Source of the DNA: Nemertoderma westbladi
Lineage: Eukaryota; Xenacoelomorpha; Nemertodermatida; Nemertodermatidae
Assembly: GCA_032718475.1 (NCBI GenBank)
Contig: JAUCBJ010007180.1
Span: 18,159-82,158, forward strand
Length of the DNA stretch: 64,000 nucleotides
Direction: 5' to 3'
Under the pieces are notes generated by a model. The model had not been told where the DNA came from, searched no databases, and was given only the letters and a program-made list of their open reading frames with translations. The translations under genes were made by a program, and so were the position numbers. Each line of letters opens with the position of its first letter. The stretch's first letter is position 1. Positions 11,646 through 23,395 of the stretch are shown piece by piece.

Positions 11646-12040
11646 ATAGTGATTACATACATATAGTGATACATGTCCGAGTTCGCTCGACCTAGTAGTA
11701 GTGATTACATAATCAATCACTTGCCAGATGACGAAGTGCACCTGTAGAGAGATACAAATTCCAGGGAAACTTTAAATGTTGTATTAGGGGGGAATGTTAC
11801 GAGATTATCCATATATGCATTTCACCACCCCAGAAACCAATATGTAACCCTACAAAGCCATCAGCCATTTAACGGCAGTAATAATCACCCACCAATAAGA
11901 GGATTACTACCTAACAAAGTCCAGATAGCAATAGTGCCTTGTAGCCAAACCAGGCAAGATCATTGTGTTGTGCAAACTATAATATTGCCATTCAGTAAAC
12001 GTATTATATGTATTGTTTATCAATTGCGCATAGATTGTAA
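11646..12040. other. Non-coding stretch with possible LTR start at 11797
   Basis: No gene. A purine tract GGGGGGAA precedes TGTTACGAGATT at 11797, resembling a polypurine tract/LTR junction and weakly similar to the start at 8350. No matching 3' boundary is visible. Confidence 0.3.
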
Positions 12041-12150
12041 TAATAATAATAATAATAATTTATAGAGCGCCTATCTGGACATTATTTCATGGCGCTATTG
12101 TACAGGGGTTAGTCACTATTGGTGAACCCGTAATATTGTGCCACTGTCTT
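12041..12150 (-). mobile_element. Truncated LINE/SINE 3' end with (ATT)n tail
   Basis: On the minus strand a GGCGCTCTATAAATT block is followed by seven or so ATT units (12041-12062). A GC-rich 3' block with a short trinucleotide tail is the signature of a 5'-truncated retroposed copy. Family not identified. Confidence 0.5.
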
Positions 12151-12412
12151 GTTAAGGCAAAACTAACTACATTGATTAGTCAAACATCGATTTGTCACAC
12201 ATTACTGCTGCTAATTAATGAGATCTGTAGTCAGGCAATAGCCATCATCAGAAGCCTGTAATAAGTTGGCATGTGCATCACCCAGAGTTAGTTCTCTTGA
12301 TGGAAATCACATAGAATATGTGAAACATATAAAAAATAGATATGGTTCAGTTGTATCAGTTGTGTTCAGTATGGATATTTGGTTCAGTTGTTGATTTCAT
12401 TGCTACAGTAAG

Positions 12413-12532
12413 CGCTACTAGTACTAGGATCGGCATGCTGCATTGCAGCTGCATTTTTAAGAATGCTGTGCCGGCTTATCGACAAAATTGCACCGCCACA
12501 ACTCCCTATCACCCATGACAATTGCTAGATCA
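12413..12532 (-). mobile_element. 5'-truncated LINE-2-family 3' end
   Basis: About 115 bp are nearly identical to 60213-60316 (start ACTAGGATCGGCATGCTGCA). On the minus strand it ends GCCGATCCTAGTA, the same terminus seen in LINE-2 at 51340. It is a short retroposed tail piece of that family. Confidence 0.75.
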
Positions 12533-12559
12533 CAAGGCAACAACCACAAGGTTTTCATA

Positions 12560-13271
12560 TCAACCCATTTTTATAGGTTATCTGGACCGCAGAGTCGATT
12601 GAAAGTAATATTGAAGTTTCCAATCTTAGTATAGTGGTACGTCATTATTGGTACACCACAATTAGGACGACAATTAAAACGCCGAAATACTAAGTCTTCT
12701 ATAATACTTTCAATTGATCCCGCGGTCCAGAAAACCTATAATTATGCGTTGAAATCTCAACTTTGATTTATTTTACGAATCTCATATTTTTCAATATTTG
12801 AAGTGCCGCACCCTAATTTTGGTGCTCCAAAAAGGACGATCAACTAAGTCCTCAGGCTTCGATAATATTTTCAATCGATTCAGCGGTCCAGAAAACCTAT
12901 AAAAACGCGTTGAAATCAAAAGATGGGGATATTTTCCGAATATCGTATTTTTAAAAATTTGAAGTGCCTCGCCCACTTATTAGTTGCACGAAAAATAGCA
13001 TCCAGTTCGATTTTCGGAAATGCAATATAATCACATTCGATTCAGCGTAGTGAAAAACCTACTAATGCTAGCCAACAATGCCACACTATCAGTTTTTAGA
13101 ATATCAAAAAAATGTATATTTTGTCCTGGGACTACTTCTATTTTTCATGAAAATTATTATACCCACCTTATCAAATTTTCATTTTTTTGGATTTGATAAT
13201 GTTCTTCGATAATTTTTTCACCTACAGCCCAAATTTGGTAGGATTTTATTGGATGATTACAAAAATACAGT
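12560..13271. repeat. Degenerate direct and inverted repeat block
   Basis: A block with CGGTCCAGAAAACCTATAA recurs at about 12722 and 12884, in inverted form at about 12568-12600, and more weakly at 13036-13070. Surrounding AT-rich sequence (GAAGTGCC, CAACTAAGTC) also repeats with a period near 160 bp. No coding potential. Confidence 0.6.
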
Positions 13272-13287
13272 GGGGGGGGGGGGGGGG
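13272..13287 (+). repeat. G16 homopolymer
   Basis: Sixteen consecutive G residues; a probable length-variable site. Confidence 0.95.
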
Positions 13288-13545
13288 CCGAATCGAGCCC
13301 CGCCAGTGCTGCTAATGGTCTAAACACCCCAGTGGTAATAGGGTTAATATTCCGATAACCTAAAACAAATCAGTCATAACTAGGGCCTACTTAGTAGGAG
13401 TTGAAAGCATGAGTTGAGACACCGGCAGGTTGAGTTTCGCTGTGAAGTGAGTCTAAAGAACCAGAGTGAGGCCAGCTGCAGTCATGACGTGGACCAATGG
13501 GATGACCAGGTTGTTGCCATCATTGTTGCTTGTTGGGTTGACCTT

Positions 13546-13730
13546 GTTGTCTTCATCATTGATGCTATCTGTAGATGGGTAGTCCGTGTTGTCTTCATCA
13601 TTGATGCTAGCTGTAGATGGGTAGTCCGTGTTGTCTTCATCATTGATGTTAGCTGTAGATGGGTAGTCCGTGTTGTCTTCATCATTGATGCTAGCTGTAG
13701 ATGGGTAGTCCGTGTTGTCTACATCATTTA
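13546..13730 (+). repeat. 42-bp minisatellite, about 4.4 copies
   Basis: Units start at 13546, 13588, 13630, 13672 and 13714, each opening GTTGTCTTCATCATTGATG. Because 42 is a multiple of three, a 14-residue peptide repeats in a 107-codon frame, but copy 2 of the surrounding repeat has no such expansion, so coding is unlikely. Confidence 0.95.
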
Positions 13731-14675
13731 TCGGTGAGTCGACGTTCTGGTTGCATTTATCAGTATCGCAGCAGTGTATGGCGCAGACGGCGTCTTTCTC
13801 TACTTTTTTGATTGTATGTGCTGAAACGAATGTAATTTGATGTACAGTAGTTGAGGTTAAACAAAATCATAGTTTTAATATAATTACCCCAATTTAACAC
13901 AAGGATAAGGATTTAACAAGGTGTAGTAAAATAAATTAAGTCTAGTACTGGAGGTATTTAGGTTAATCTTGTATACAATATTGAAGTATTAAAATGGGTA
14001 TAATATGGTGTGAGTAAGAAATTAAGGAGTGGAGGAGTGGAGTCAAGTAAGCAAACAGAGGATGAAAGAACAATAACTACTGTAGTACTGCATGATATAT
14101 GGAATATATGACTGTGTGTTAGTACCGACACGACACGGCCGTGTAATTATCTTGGTGGAAGGTTGTGTACAGTAAAGGGGGGTGGATAATAAACTATTGA
14201 TAAAAGGTCATTCATTACATTGCTCGAGAGATAACGGTTGATATATTATGAGAGGTGTTAGTATAATAGGAGTCAGATGTTATCAATATTGTATTGTACC
14301 ATATAACCAGAGACTTGTTGGTGTAGTGGTTCATTTCTATATATTTATTATTGTGATATTTACTACATGAAATATCACTTCTCTCGGTACCATAAGCCCT
14401 TGATGATTTGAGTTCGAAGCAAATAAGTATAGTTAGTGCGATTTTGAAAAACATCTTAAAGTTTATATACAATCCGGAACGTTTCGTATAATTACTGTAC
14501 TTTATACATCATCAGCCGAAATAACAGTATAAATTAGGCCTAAAGAATTACACATAAGTATATTAATTAGATACTGCAAAAGTGAACGGAATTATAGTAT
14601 CTGTACTGCACAGTTTCTGTATATTATCTTCTTATATTATCTGTATACTATCTTCACTGAATATTGAACACGTTC

Positions 14676-15025
14676 GTGGGGCCTTCGCGCAGCACGAATT
14701 GAGCAAAGCCTTTAGCATATGGGCACCATTAATGAGTTGTCTGCCATTAGTCAGAAGTCTTCAACAAAATACTCGTCATCCTCTTGTTGTGCCTCGTTGC
14801 GTTCGTTTGTTTTTGACCAAACTTCAGATTCGTTCTAAACTTTTGCCGGACTACATATGTACCAAGTTTCGTTTAATTTCATCAAGGAATAACCGAGTTA
14901 TTAGTTAAATTTCCAAAAATCAAAAATTTACGAAGACGACGACAGACGACGACGACTATAACGACAGACAACTCTCCAATGGCACCCATATGCTAAGGCT
15001 TTGCTCACTTCGTGGCACGCCCCAC
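14676..15025. repeat. Foldback element, arms about 65 bp
   Basis: 14676-14743 is the inverted complement of about 14963-15025 (shared words AGCATATGGG and GAGCAAAGCC). Copy 2 of the dispersed repeat has only the right-hand arm, so the left arm arose or was inserted only in this copy. Confidence 0.7.
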
Positions 15026-15207
15026 AATGTACCGGTTGGTTTGTGTGGGTAAAAGGGATTATTGGATTGGGGGGGTTTGCCAACAGTACTCACAGCTGAG
15101 AGAGAGGTAACTAACTTTTTGGGTGTAAAGGTGGAGGTGTTAATATTATATCGGTCATATATTTATGACAATTATGACAAGAGTCCCACAAAAAATGAAA
15201 ACAAATA

Positions 15208-15526
15208 AGTTGGTGCCAGTTCCCAAGAAGGGCAACCTAACACTATGGTTCTTTTCGGGGAATCTCATTGATCTCGATTGCTGCAAAGCTGTACAATAGA
15301 ATCCTATTAAATCGCACCAGGGATCCCATTGAGAGACTGCTCCGTGGAAATCAGAATGGGTTCCGTAAAGGTCGTGGGACCATGGAGCCCATTTGGGCAC
15401 TTAGAAGGATAATTGAAGAGTTATCAAAAAAGAAAGACAGGCATCTGGCTGTTATCTTAGTTGACTTTTTCAAGGCCTATGATTCAGTCTCTCGCTCACG
15501 TATGTTCAGCATACTTTTATTATATG
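15208..15526 (+). pseudogene. LINE-2 reverse transcriptase, 5' fragment
   Basis: The frame 15268-15531 encodes AAKLYNRILLNR, then NQNGFRKGRG and VILVDFFKAYDSVSRSRM, the early blocks of a non-LTR reverse transcriptase including the first catalytic Asp. The block just before it (VPVPKKG) is in another phase. The frame stops because element A begins at 15527, immediately after the target word ATATG; the next codons of the same protein resume at 50960. The copy lacks a 5' end and endonuclease. It belongs to the family whose 3' ends are at 12413 and 60206. Confidence 0.85.
15522..15526 (+). repeat. Target-site duplication ATATG (element A, left)
   Basis: ATATG abuts the 5' LTR and recurs at 50960-50964 abutting the 3' LTR. 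Five bases is the usual duplication for BEL/Pao elements. Confidence 0.93.
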
Positions 15527-16672
15527 TGTAAAGGCTTTTGCGTAATTAGCCGGTTATTTTCCCTGTAAAGTACTCTGTAGTTGGTTTAACAGGCATAAAA
15601 GGCCGTGTCCTTACTGTATTGTTGTTTTAGAGGACATAAAAGTAATTTCTTCTGTATGTGTACTTTAGCGGACATAATCCGCAATTTTATGACGCAATAA
15701 GCCGGATCCTCTTGAAACAGTGTAGCTACCATGACGACGGCTAACAGCTGATATTGCCATGTAGAACATCTCTTTGTTCTTTGTTCTCTCTTTGATCGAT
15801 CGACCAATCAGAGCGTTTTTTGCCTCTGTGTTAGATGGTAGATAAAAACTCTTGGAGTTGAGTCAGTATGTGATTTTTCCACAGCCTACAACACCGGCGT
15901 GGAACCTCCGTGTTTCAGTCTTTAGTTCAACATTAGTAGGCTTAATTATAGAACGTATATCCGTTATCAAACCAACTAACTTACTCACTGATCATATCAA
16001 TTCTTAACATTACTGCTTTGCTGTCGGTTATTCATTATATTTGTTGATGTAACATTATATTTGGAATACTGATAAACAATCAGACACCCCAATCTTCTTG
16101 ATATACTAAAGGTTAGAGAGACCGGATACATATAACGATTGCGACTTACATTAAGTGGTTTGAAGTGAATCTAATGCTATTTTATAGGCCCTACACGTAT
16201 TGTCTGTTGTTCTCCTTATATGTGACTAAAATTAGTGAAGGTCGGCAGATTAGTGTGCAGCATTGTGCAGTATTGTGTATGATTGTGATTGATAACGAAG
16301 CATCTCCTAAAGAATGCGCCATATACGTGAATCTATAGCCATCCCGTTGTGTCTGGTTTAAGTCATAACTCTGTTTATATATTTAAAGCGCCACGTCCTA
16401 AAGGAACTGTTAATATTTCCCGAAAGTGAATAATATTTGTCAGAGATTATATATACTAAGATCAGTCGAATAATACAGTAGGCCTATCCCGCAATACGAT
16501 TAGGCTTCCGAATCCAGTCTCCCGGGTATATCCAGCGGGTGAATGATCGCGCATAGACTGGTTTCGGCTAATGTAGTGTATCAAATATTTGTCGTAGGCT
16601 AAAGACTATCTATTATCTAGAAGACATCCTAATTTGGCAGGTTAAACTGCTAAAGGTCTGAAAGCGCGAACA
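15527..16672 (+). repeat. Element A 5' LTR
   Basis: 1146 bp, from TGTAAAGGCTTTTGCG to AAGCGCGAACA. By eye it differs from the 3' LTR by about 4 substitutions and one 1-base indel. A CATAAAAGG word near 15594 could serve as TATA box; it is kept in element B as ACATAAAAG. The sequence after the LTR (ATAACAG...) is shared by A and B and should hold the primer site, but I could not match a tRNA. Confidence 0.95.
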
Positions 16673-17020
16673 ATAACAGATATACCGTCTAATTGCAGGG
16701 TAGGCAATAAATACAGTTTAATATTGTTCTGGTAAGAACAATAACAGACAAAGCTTCTGTATTGCACTGGGCAATAAAGCTGAAGTACCGGCAACCGGTA
16801 CCCAGTAGGCCTGACTACCTAACCACCCGGACCGGTACCTACAGCAGTACAGGTACAGCAGTATTATTCGATTTTGATAATTATATACCAGTAGGCCTTA
16901 ATATTTAATCAGGGACTGCAGCCCTGGTTTTTTATTGAGATTTTACTTATTTCTGTCAGATTTATTTACTTGTAGGTTAATATTGAGCAGAAGGCGTGTA
17001 AGCCTGCTCAGATTGTACAG

Positions 17021-17595
17021 ATAATTTGTAGGCTTGACTGTTGTCTAACTGTTGTTAAGTCTGAACGGATTGCAGTGTGTGTAGAGCATCTGTCCGATAA
17101 AGTGCTAGTTAGGAACGTAGGGGCTTCAAGTGCTGTGAGGTAAACCCCCTTTGAAAGAATAAGTCGTACTACTAGGTTAGAACGCATACTAACTAATCAT
17201 TTCGGAGTCTGCATATACTGTAGTTTATTTAGGCTTGATAGTAGTCTGCCATCGTTTGGTCTGTACTTTGTTTGTGTAGTCTGTACAGGTAGCGTATAAT
17301 TCTTATTTAGATAATTTGTAGGCTGGATAGTTGTCTGGCTGTTGTTAGGTCTGAGGAAATTTCGGTGTGTGTAGAGTGTATGTCCGATAAAGTGCCAGTT
17401 GGGAACGTAGGGGCTTCCAGTGCTGTGAGGTAAACCCCCTCTGAAAGAATAAGTCGTACTACTAGGTTAGAACGCATACTAACTAACCATTTCGGAGTCT
17501 GCATATACCGTAGTTTGTTTGGGCTTGATAGTAGTCTGTCAGTGTTTGGTCTGCATTTTGTTTGAGTAGTCTGTACGCGTAGCGTAATATTTATT
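17021..17595 (+). repeat. Leader tandem duplication, 2 x about 290 bp
   Basis: Both units contain GTGCTGTGAGGTAAACCCCC, CGTACTACTAGGTTAGAACG and CATTTCGGAGTCTGCATATA. The same duplication is present in element B near 34650-35220, so it predates the split of the two lineages. Confidence 0.9.
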
Positions 17596-18529
17596 ATTCA
17601 GAGTTTATGCGATTATTCGCAACATTCATTCCCCAAGTTTATTCCTACAGTAATTGTGCTTGTTATATATACCGTTACAGTTAAACTAACCCCGGTACTA
17701 CATCAGGGCTGCTTGGCGTAGGTAAAGACTGGAGATTTTATGCTTTGGTCACTCCGGCAGATACCGTGGTTCTTTTAGCTGTTCAAGTATTTTTAACTAC
17801 TGATTATTTGTTGTACAAGTACTTGTACCTAATTTAGGGTTTAGTGTACAGTGCTTTCCGAAGGTAATTAGCGTGTAGGCAGTATATTTGTGTTGTTAAT
17901 AGGCACATTGGTTCTGGTAGACCGCAGTAATTAACTTCTGGGTAGGAACACTCCGTGATACATAACGTAGTACTTATAGCGATACGGCTATAAGTCGTCA
18001 GACGGTGGTATTTTCCTATCTGGACAACGCAATATATTTACTACTGCTTGTTATTTTCAAATACCGTAGTACCCTGTCCGTTGTAATAACCAGATATTCT
18101 AACCCTTTGTTAGGCTGGTTTGTAGACTTCTTGTAAAATTACCCTAAAAAATTCGTACTTGTAAATTTTGTGTTTATTTAGAGATTGTAATTTCACCCGA
18201 ATTGTACGTAATTTGTAGTATTAAGTAACTTAGGTAAATTAGAATTATTTGTTTTAGTGTCCAACAAGTAGCACTCCACTGAGAGCGCACAGCTTCTGTG
18301 TAGTGACTCCCCCCAGAAATAATAACATTTATTTCAAATATTGACAAAACCCATTTTAACGGGTATATATATATTATAAATCAACTCAAACGATTTATAA
18401 ATAGTAGGCCTGCCATACATCAATTAGGTCTAAATATCAGTTGGACTACTGCTTAAATAGCGGTAATAAAGTAAGTTAAAGTAACCAAGTAACCCCTGAA
18501 ATTTCAGAAATTCAATTATTCTAAAATAA

Positions 18530-18790
18530 TTGACATACCGGTATTTACAATAGGCTTATTATATTTATTTCTATAAATTTAGGCTGAAATTATACCGGTA
18601 TTCTGTAATTAATTCTAGTTAATAATTATACTTATATATACTATAAGTGTAAACTGCATACCGGTATCCACGATAGGCCTATTATATATTTATATATATT
18701 TGTGCTGGAATTATACCGGTATTCTGTGACAAACCTAGTCTGTAATAATACTTATATATATACTATAAGCATACCGGTATTCTAATATAT
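18530..18790 (+). repeat. ATACCGGTAT-rich tandem repeat
   Basis: Two units of about 120 bp and a partial third, each opening CATACCGGTAT and carrying an inner TATACCGGTATTCTG word. A similar array lies in B at about 33420-33700. Confidence 0.8.
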
Positions 18791-20094
18791 TATATATATA
18801 TCACGCTACACTGAGTAGCAGTATCGGTAATTAATTATTAGGCTAACAGTGATACTGAATTACTAGACTTGCTTAAACTGTAATATAGCAGTAGGCATTC
18901 AACTGTACAAACCAACATGTCTGACACAAAGCAAAACCTGTCAGACAGTCTCCTAGATACAACCATATGTGACCCAGACAGGAGTGTGGAACGAGTAGGA
19001 CCGAAGTTCAAATCACCTCCTACTGTAAGAAAGATCATCCCTCCCGTAGTAATATCAGACCCTAGGCTAGTCCAACATCGTAGGTCTATCATAGGCACTC
19101 GAGCTCAGGTCAAGCGGGACCAAGAAGCAGCAGAACAGCAACAACCCGTGAGCCAAGAACTTATTTCTCAGCGGCCCGACAGCTCCAGTAGTGAGGATAC
19201 TGTAGAGCTGACACCCGAGCGCGGAGCAAAGATGATGATGCGGTTTATTCGGATCCCCTTCTCATTCTTCCTGCATCCGTACTCACTAGTTTATTGACTG
19301 CGGTGGAAGAACACCAGATTGATTGGGCGAGAAATAAGCGATCGACTAAAGATAGTTATGCGGGATATACAAGGGAAGAACTGAAGTCTATTGTCGAGTC
19401 GCAATGGAACTTCCCCGGACCCGGACTCCCGTTTGATTTATCAGAAGCTGCCTGGGAAGACATACACAGGATGGGAGTAACCAAAGAAACCATCGATCCA
19501 GCTGTGTGGAAGAGGTCCGCAGCAGGATACGTACAGGGATTCTTCAGCTCCATGGAACGATTAAAAGAACAACTGTTTCAACAACCCCAAGGACCTCAAG
19601 AGCAGGGACAACTGCTTTATCAAGTTAGAGAAAGAATTCTACGAATCAGGCTAATCTTATCGGCCTTTGAGGAAGCTTCTAAAAGAAGACAAGACACGTC
19701 GTTGCAAGTTGCCGTAAAGACTTGGTTTCAACAGGTGAGTCTCCAGGTTCAAGGAACAGCTCAGTGGAAAGCTCAGCTAGATGAGCGCTCAACCCATGGA
19801 GAATCAACAGACGCTACTTTTTCCCAAGTGGAAAGTGAAGCGACGGCAGAGAAACCGCATAAGAGGGATGCCATTGACATCTATCTGTCAGACTATCAAC
19901 GTTTTTTAGGTGATGAAGAGTTGAGGAGAAGGTTAGATGGACTTAGCCCTAATAGTGAAGGAGCCCAGCGTGTGTTGGACGCCATCGATGTGGATATGAG
20001 AGCTGCGAACCAAGCTAGATTTGATGAACGCCTCCGCATCACTAGAGTCCAAGAGGAACAAGTAAAGAAAAAACGTATAGAAGACAGAAAGACA

Positions 20095-20275
20095 GCAGCA
20101 GTGGCAGCAGCAGTAGCAGCGGCAGAAGCGGAAAGAAAAGCGGCAGCGGCAGCAGCAGCGGCAGAGGTAGAAGCGGAAAGAAAGGCGATAGAAGTGGAAA
20201 GAAAGGCGGTAGAAGTGGAAAGAAAGGCGGCAGTGGCAGCGGCAGAGGCAGTGGCAGAAACAGAAGGGAGAGCGG
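20095..20275 (+). repeat. GCAGCGGCAGAAG-type trinucleotide-rich tract in gag
   Basis: Iterated GCA/GCG/GAA codons encode Ala runs and repeated VERKA units. Element B has a shorter, differently arranged version, so the tract is length-variable. Confidence 0.8.
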
Positions 20276-21446
20276 CTGAAGAAACCACCCAATTAGAATT
20301 GGAAAACATTCAGGAGAATCAAGACTGCATAAATAAACAGTTAACAGCTAGTAATATGCAGATGATGAATCGATCTACTCCCAAAAGACAGGGATATACA
20401 TCATCTGAGGAAGGCGATACCACCGATACTGAAGGCAAAGGAAATAGATCTCGTCTAAGCAGACGTAGAAGAACATCCCACCGTCAGAAATTGCCTGATT
20501 TGCCTCCAGCGGTTAGAAGGCAACTAAATAACACAAACTTAGGTAGTACAGAACCCACAGACCAAATAATTAAAATAGAAAGACTCCCTACTATAGTAGA
20601 TGAGCCTGAAATAATTAGGCCTGTTCCCGAAGCCACCCTTTCGGTGGTAGAGACACCTGTACTCCCTGAACCTACCCCTAAATTCCCTCTGCACAGCACT
20701 AAGCTACCTGTGCCCAGCAGAACAGCCCATGAGACAATCCATGTTCTGGACTCCGAGCGAAATATTAATGATTTGTCGCCCGTTGTCCCTCGTCCGCCCG
20801 CTACAACGTTGGCGGCTCCCGCTTCGGCGGTCGAGTGGGTGGATGAGAGATGACGGGGGATGGATCTCCTGCTCGGGCAGATGCAGGAGACCATTCAGCA
20901 ATTCAAGGGCACAGTAAGGGAAAGTAGGTTAGAGTTGCAAGAAGTGCAGCAAAGTATCGCGTTAGAACGCGATAAATTAGTAAATACACAAAAGGGTATA
21001 CCACCACCCCCGGTAACAATGTGTCAACCTGTTAGGTCTGAAGTATCTCATGCGCAAGGTGTGGAGCCTACACGCATATATACTGCTAGCGAAGTAGAAA
21101 CTCCTATAGTGAACCCTATTAAAGGTAATTATAGACCTGTTGATAATGATATTCCCTATAGACCTGATCATAATCCGAGAAATTTATATACCGATAACTC
21201 GATATTAAATAACACGATGGCCCAAGAAAGTTTTACGCGTCAAATGGCTAGAACCGAAGCCCGGCAAGCGGTAAAGGTGGGAGAGATAGTCAAGTTCAAT
21301 GGAGATGAGATGAAATGGTTACCTTTTAATGAATATTACAAAGATAACATACAGAACTCTGTGCTATCTAATGGAGAGAAACTTAGATTCCTCATCGAGT
21401 GCTTGGAAGGATCTCCCAAGCTAATGGCGTTAAAGTTTATTGGACA

Positions 21447-21451
21447 TCCAG
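21447..21451 (+). repeat. Target-site duplication TCCAG (element B, left)
   Basis: TCCAG abuts the TG end of B and recurs at 36766-36770 after the CA end. The flanking gag frame of A is continuous if B and one TCCAG are ignored. Confidence 0.95.
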
Positions 21452-22663
21452 TGTACGCGCTTTTGAAGACCTTTAGCAGTTTAACCTGCCAAAATTTATA
21501 TGTCTTTTGGTTTATAAATAGACTTTAGCATATGACAAGTATTTAATACCAATAAACACAACATTAGCCGAAGCCAGCCTAGTGCGCGTCCATTCACCCG
21601 CTGGATATACCCGGGAGACTGGATTCGGAGGGCTTAGATTGTTATTGCAGTGTAAGCTTACTGTATTATTCGATTGATCGTTAATAAATAATTTCTGACG
21701 AGTATTATTCACTTTCGGGAAATATTAACAGTTCCTTTAGGACGTGGCGCTCTATCTAGGTAAACAGAGATATGACTTATACTAAACACAACTGTAAGAC
21801 TGTAAGGCTTATGATTCACGTATGAGGCGCATTCTTTAGGAAATGCTTAGTTATCAGCCACAATCATGCACACTACCGGTAACGCACGATACTGCACACT
21901 AATCTGCCGACCGTCAATGAATTTTATCATATATAAAGAGAACAGCAATTGACTCATGTAGTGCCTATCAAATAGCATTAAACTCACTACAAACCACGAT
22001 AATATAAGTCGCAATCGCTATATGTAACCTGTCTCTCTAACCTGTAGTGTATCAAGAAAATTGGAAAATTTGGGTTATTTATCGATGTTCTCCAAGTAAT
22101 AATATTCAACCAAACAACAGTAAAACCATTAAGACGGTAGGTTAAGATATGATATGACAATGTACCGATAATGTAACAATGATACGATCTGCCGATCCGA
22201 TTGGGTTGATTGAGTTGTTAAGGTTGATAACAGTTATACGTTCTATAATCTAAGCCTACTAATGTTTCTTCTAAAGTCTGAAACGAATTGACTCCAGAGC
22301 CGGTGTTCTTGGCCTAGATAGAAACAACAAAACTATAACACAGAAAACTATAAGACTGAACACTCCTAGCACGATCTGTAGAATATCTCCACATCGACAG
22401 TAAAAATCGCCCTGATTGGCTGTTAAGCTAAACAAAGAACCATGTGTCCAATGGCCGTTTCCATGCCAGCAACCAGCTGTTAGATGTCGTAATCTGAATC
22501 ATCAAGGCTACACTGTGCTAGAGTATTTGACGCATTCCGGGTTTTGTGCCTTGCCATGTCCGACAAAGCACACATATAGAAGAATGACTTTTATGTCCGT
22601 TAAAACACCTACAACGGTACTTTGCGGGCAATGGAACTGATTATATCCGCAAAAGCTTTTACA
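21452..22663 (-). repeat. Element B 3' LTR
   Basis: 1212 bp. Compared by eye with the other LTR of B it shows about 9 substitutions and one 21-bp indel (present here near 21970, absent in the other). Confidence 0.95.
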
Positions 22664-22741
22664 CCGCTCCCAGAAAATGGGATTCAAGTCTATAATTATA
22701 CAAAAATCACAGTTTCTAATATACGTAAATACTCTAAACAG

Positions 22742-23395
22742 TTAGTCTTTCTTGCGCGGACGGCGTTTACGCAGTTTTTTAAAGCTGACCAGAGTCTTTT
22801 TCTCTTTGGGGCGAGCCACTTTACAAGGAGGGCTATAACTCCTGGGTGAAGGGTGCAATATGATTGCATCAGAGGGTGTAGGATTATGGTCGGTGTATCC
22901 GCCAGTCGAAGTGCCGGGTTGATTGACATCAACGTCGGGGGAGAGTGGTCTAACGGTCTTGAGAGCGCGTTTTAGGACGGCCGCTCTTACGGGTCCTTTA
23001 CGAGTGGTCTGAACGAGAGCCGTGGGTGGACCATAGGCAGTCAGAAACTTCCTGGGTTTAATGGTTCTTTCCAACTCGCGCTCACGGGCTCGGTATTCGT
23101 AAGGCCGTCGATATACTTCCTGTAACTCGGGGTGTGAGTCAACAAATAAGTCTCCATAGTCCGGATCCTGACGGATATAATTGATTAAGTTATAGGAATG
23201 AAGGTCGCTAGGATTAACACTCCTGAGAAATTTGCGTACGAACTTGGTTGAAATACATTCTCCGACGCGCTTCAGTAGTTCGTAACTCGATATGCGGGAT
23301 TTCTGTTTGACAGAAGCGAATAGATAAGGATGGAACGCATAAACTCCTTCGTAAGCGTGTCCAGGATAATATATTTTTCGTGTTCTATTCTCAGT
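22742..23395 (-). pseudogene. Element B orfY remnant (C-terminal part)
   Basis: From about 23395 the minus strand matches orfY of A from about residue 383 to its end, closing with the same basic tail (KKLRKRRPRKKD) before a stop at 22742. The last 110 residues are roughly 80 percent identical to A by eye. The N-terminal two thirds, including all the zinc-knuckle cysteines, are deleted: the sequence jumps from orfX directly into orfY, out of phase. The remnant shows that orfY belongs to the family and is not a one-off capture by A. Confidence 0.85.

Larger units (their letters stand above)
13338..15150 (+). repeat. Dispersed repeat family R, copy 1
   Basis: Long stretches match 54658-56385: the opening GGGTTAATATTCCGATAA, the GCATGAGTTGAGACACCGGC block, the CAAGGTGTAGTAAAATAAATT block, the CCAAGTTTCGTTTAATTTCA block and the closing GGTTTGTGTGGGTAAAAGGG block are in the same order and strand. 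No long protein frame is conserved between the copies, so this is likely a non-autonomous element or segmental repeat. Confidence 0.8.
16673..18916 (+). other. Element A leader (5' untranslated region)
   Basis: About 2.2 kb without long frames, collinear with the leader of B (33344-35574 on the minus strand). It contains two tandem repeats that both elements share: a pair of about 290-bp units (17021 and 17311) and a pair of about 120-bp units built around ATACCGGTAT words (18530-18790). The great length of the leader is itself unusual for an LTR element. Confidence 0.8.
18917..21451 (+). pseudogene. gag: Element A gag, first part, broken and cut by element B
   Basis: The ATG at 18917 (start MSDTKQNLSDSL) matches the gag start of B. 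The frame is lost by a 1-base deletion near 19230-19245 and resumes in the phase of 19294-20853, where a TGA at 20851-20853 interrupts it. The same phase then continues to 21451, where element B is inserted. The protein has an acidic/Ser-rich N-terminus, an Ala/Glu/Lys-rich coiled-coil stretch at about 20095-20270, a basic Arg/Ser block, a Pro-rich linker, a second coiled coil and the start of a DUF1759-type gag core. Gag assembles the particle that packages element RNA. Confidence 0.85.

Noticed and set aside
13414-13737. 107-codon frame with a repeated 14-residue peptide
   Set aside because: The minisatellite unit is a multiple of three and lacks in-phase stops by chance; the other copy of the surrounding repeat has no comparable frame.
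19896-20309. Ser/Ala- and Cys/Phe-rich minus-strand frames opposite element A gag
   Set aside because: Antisense shadows of the Ala/Glu/Lys codon repeat.
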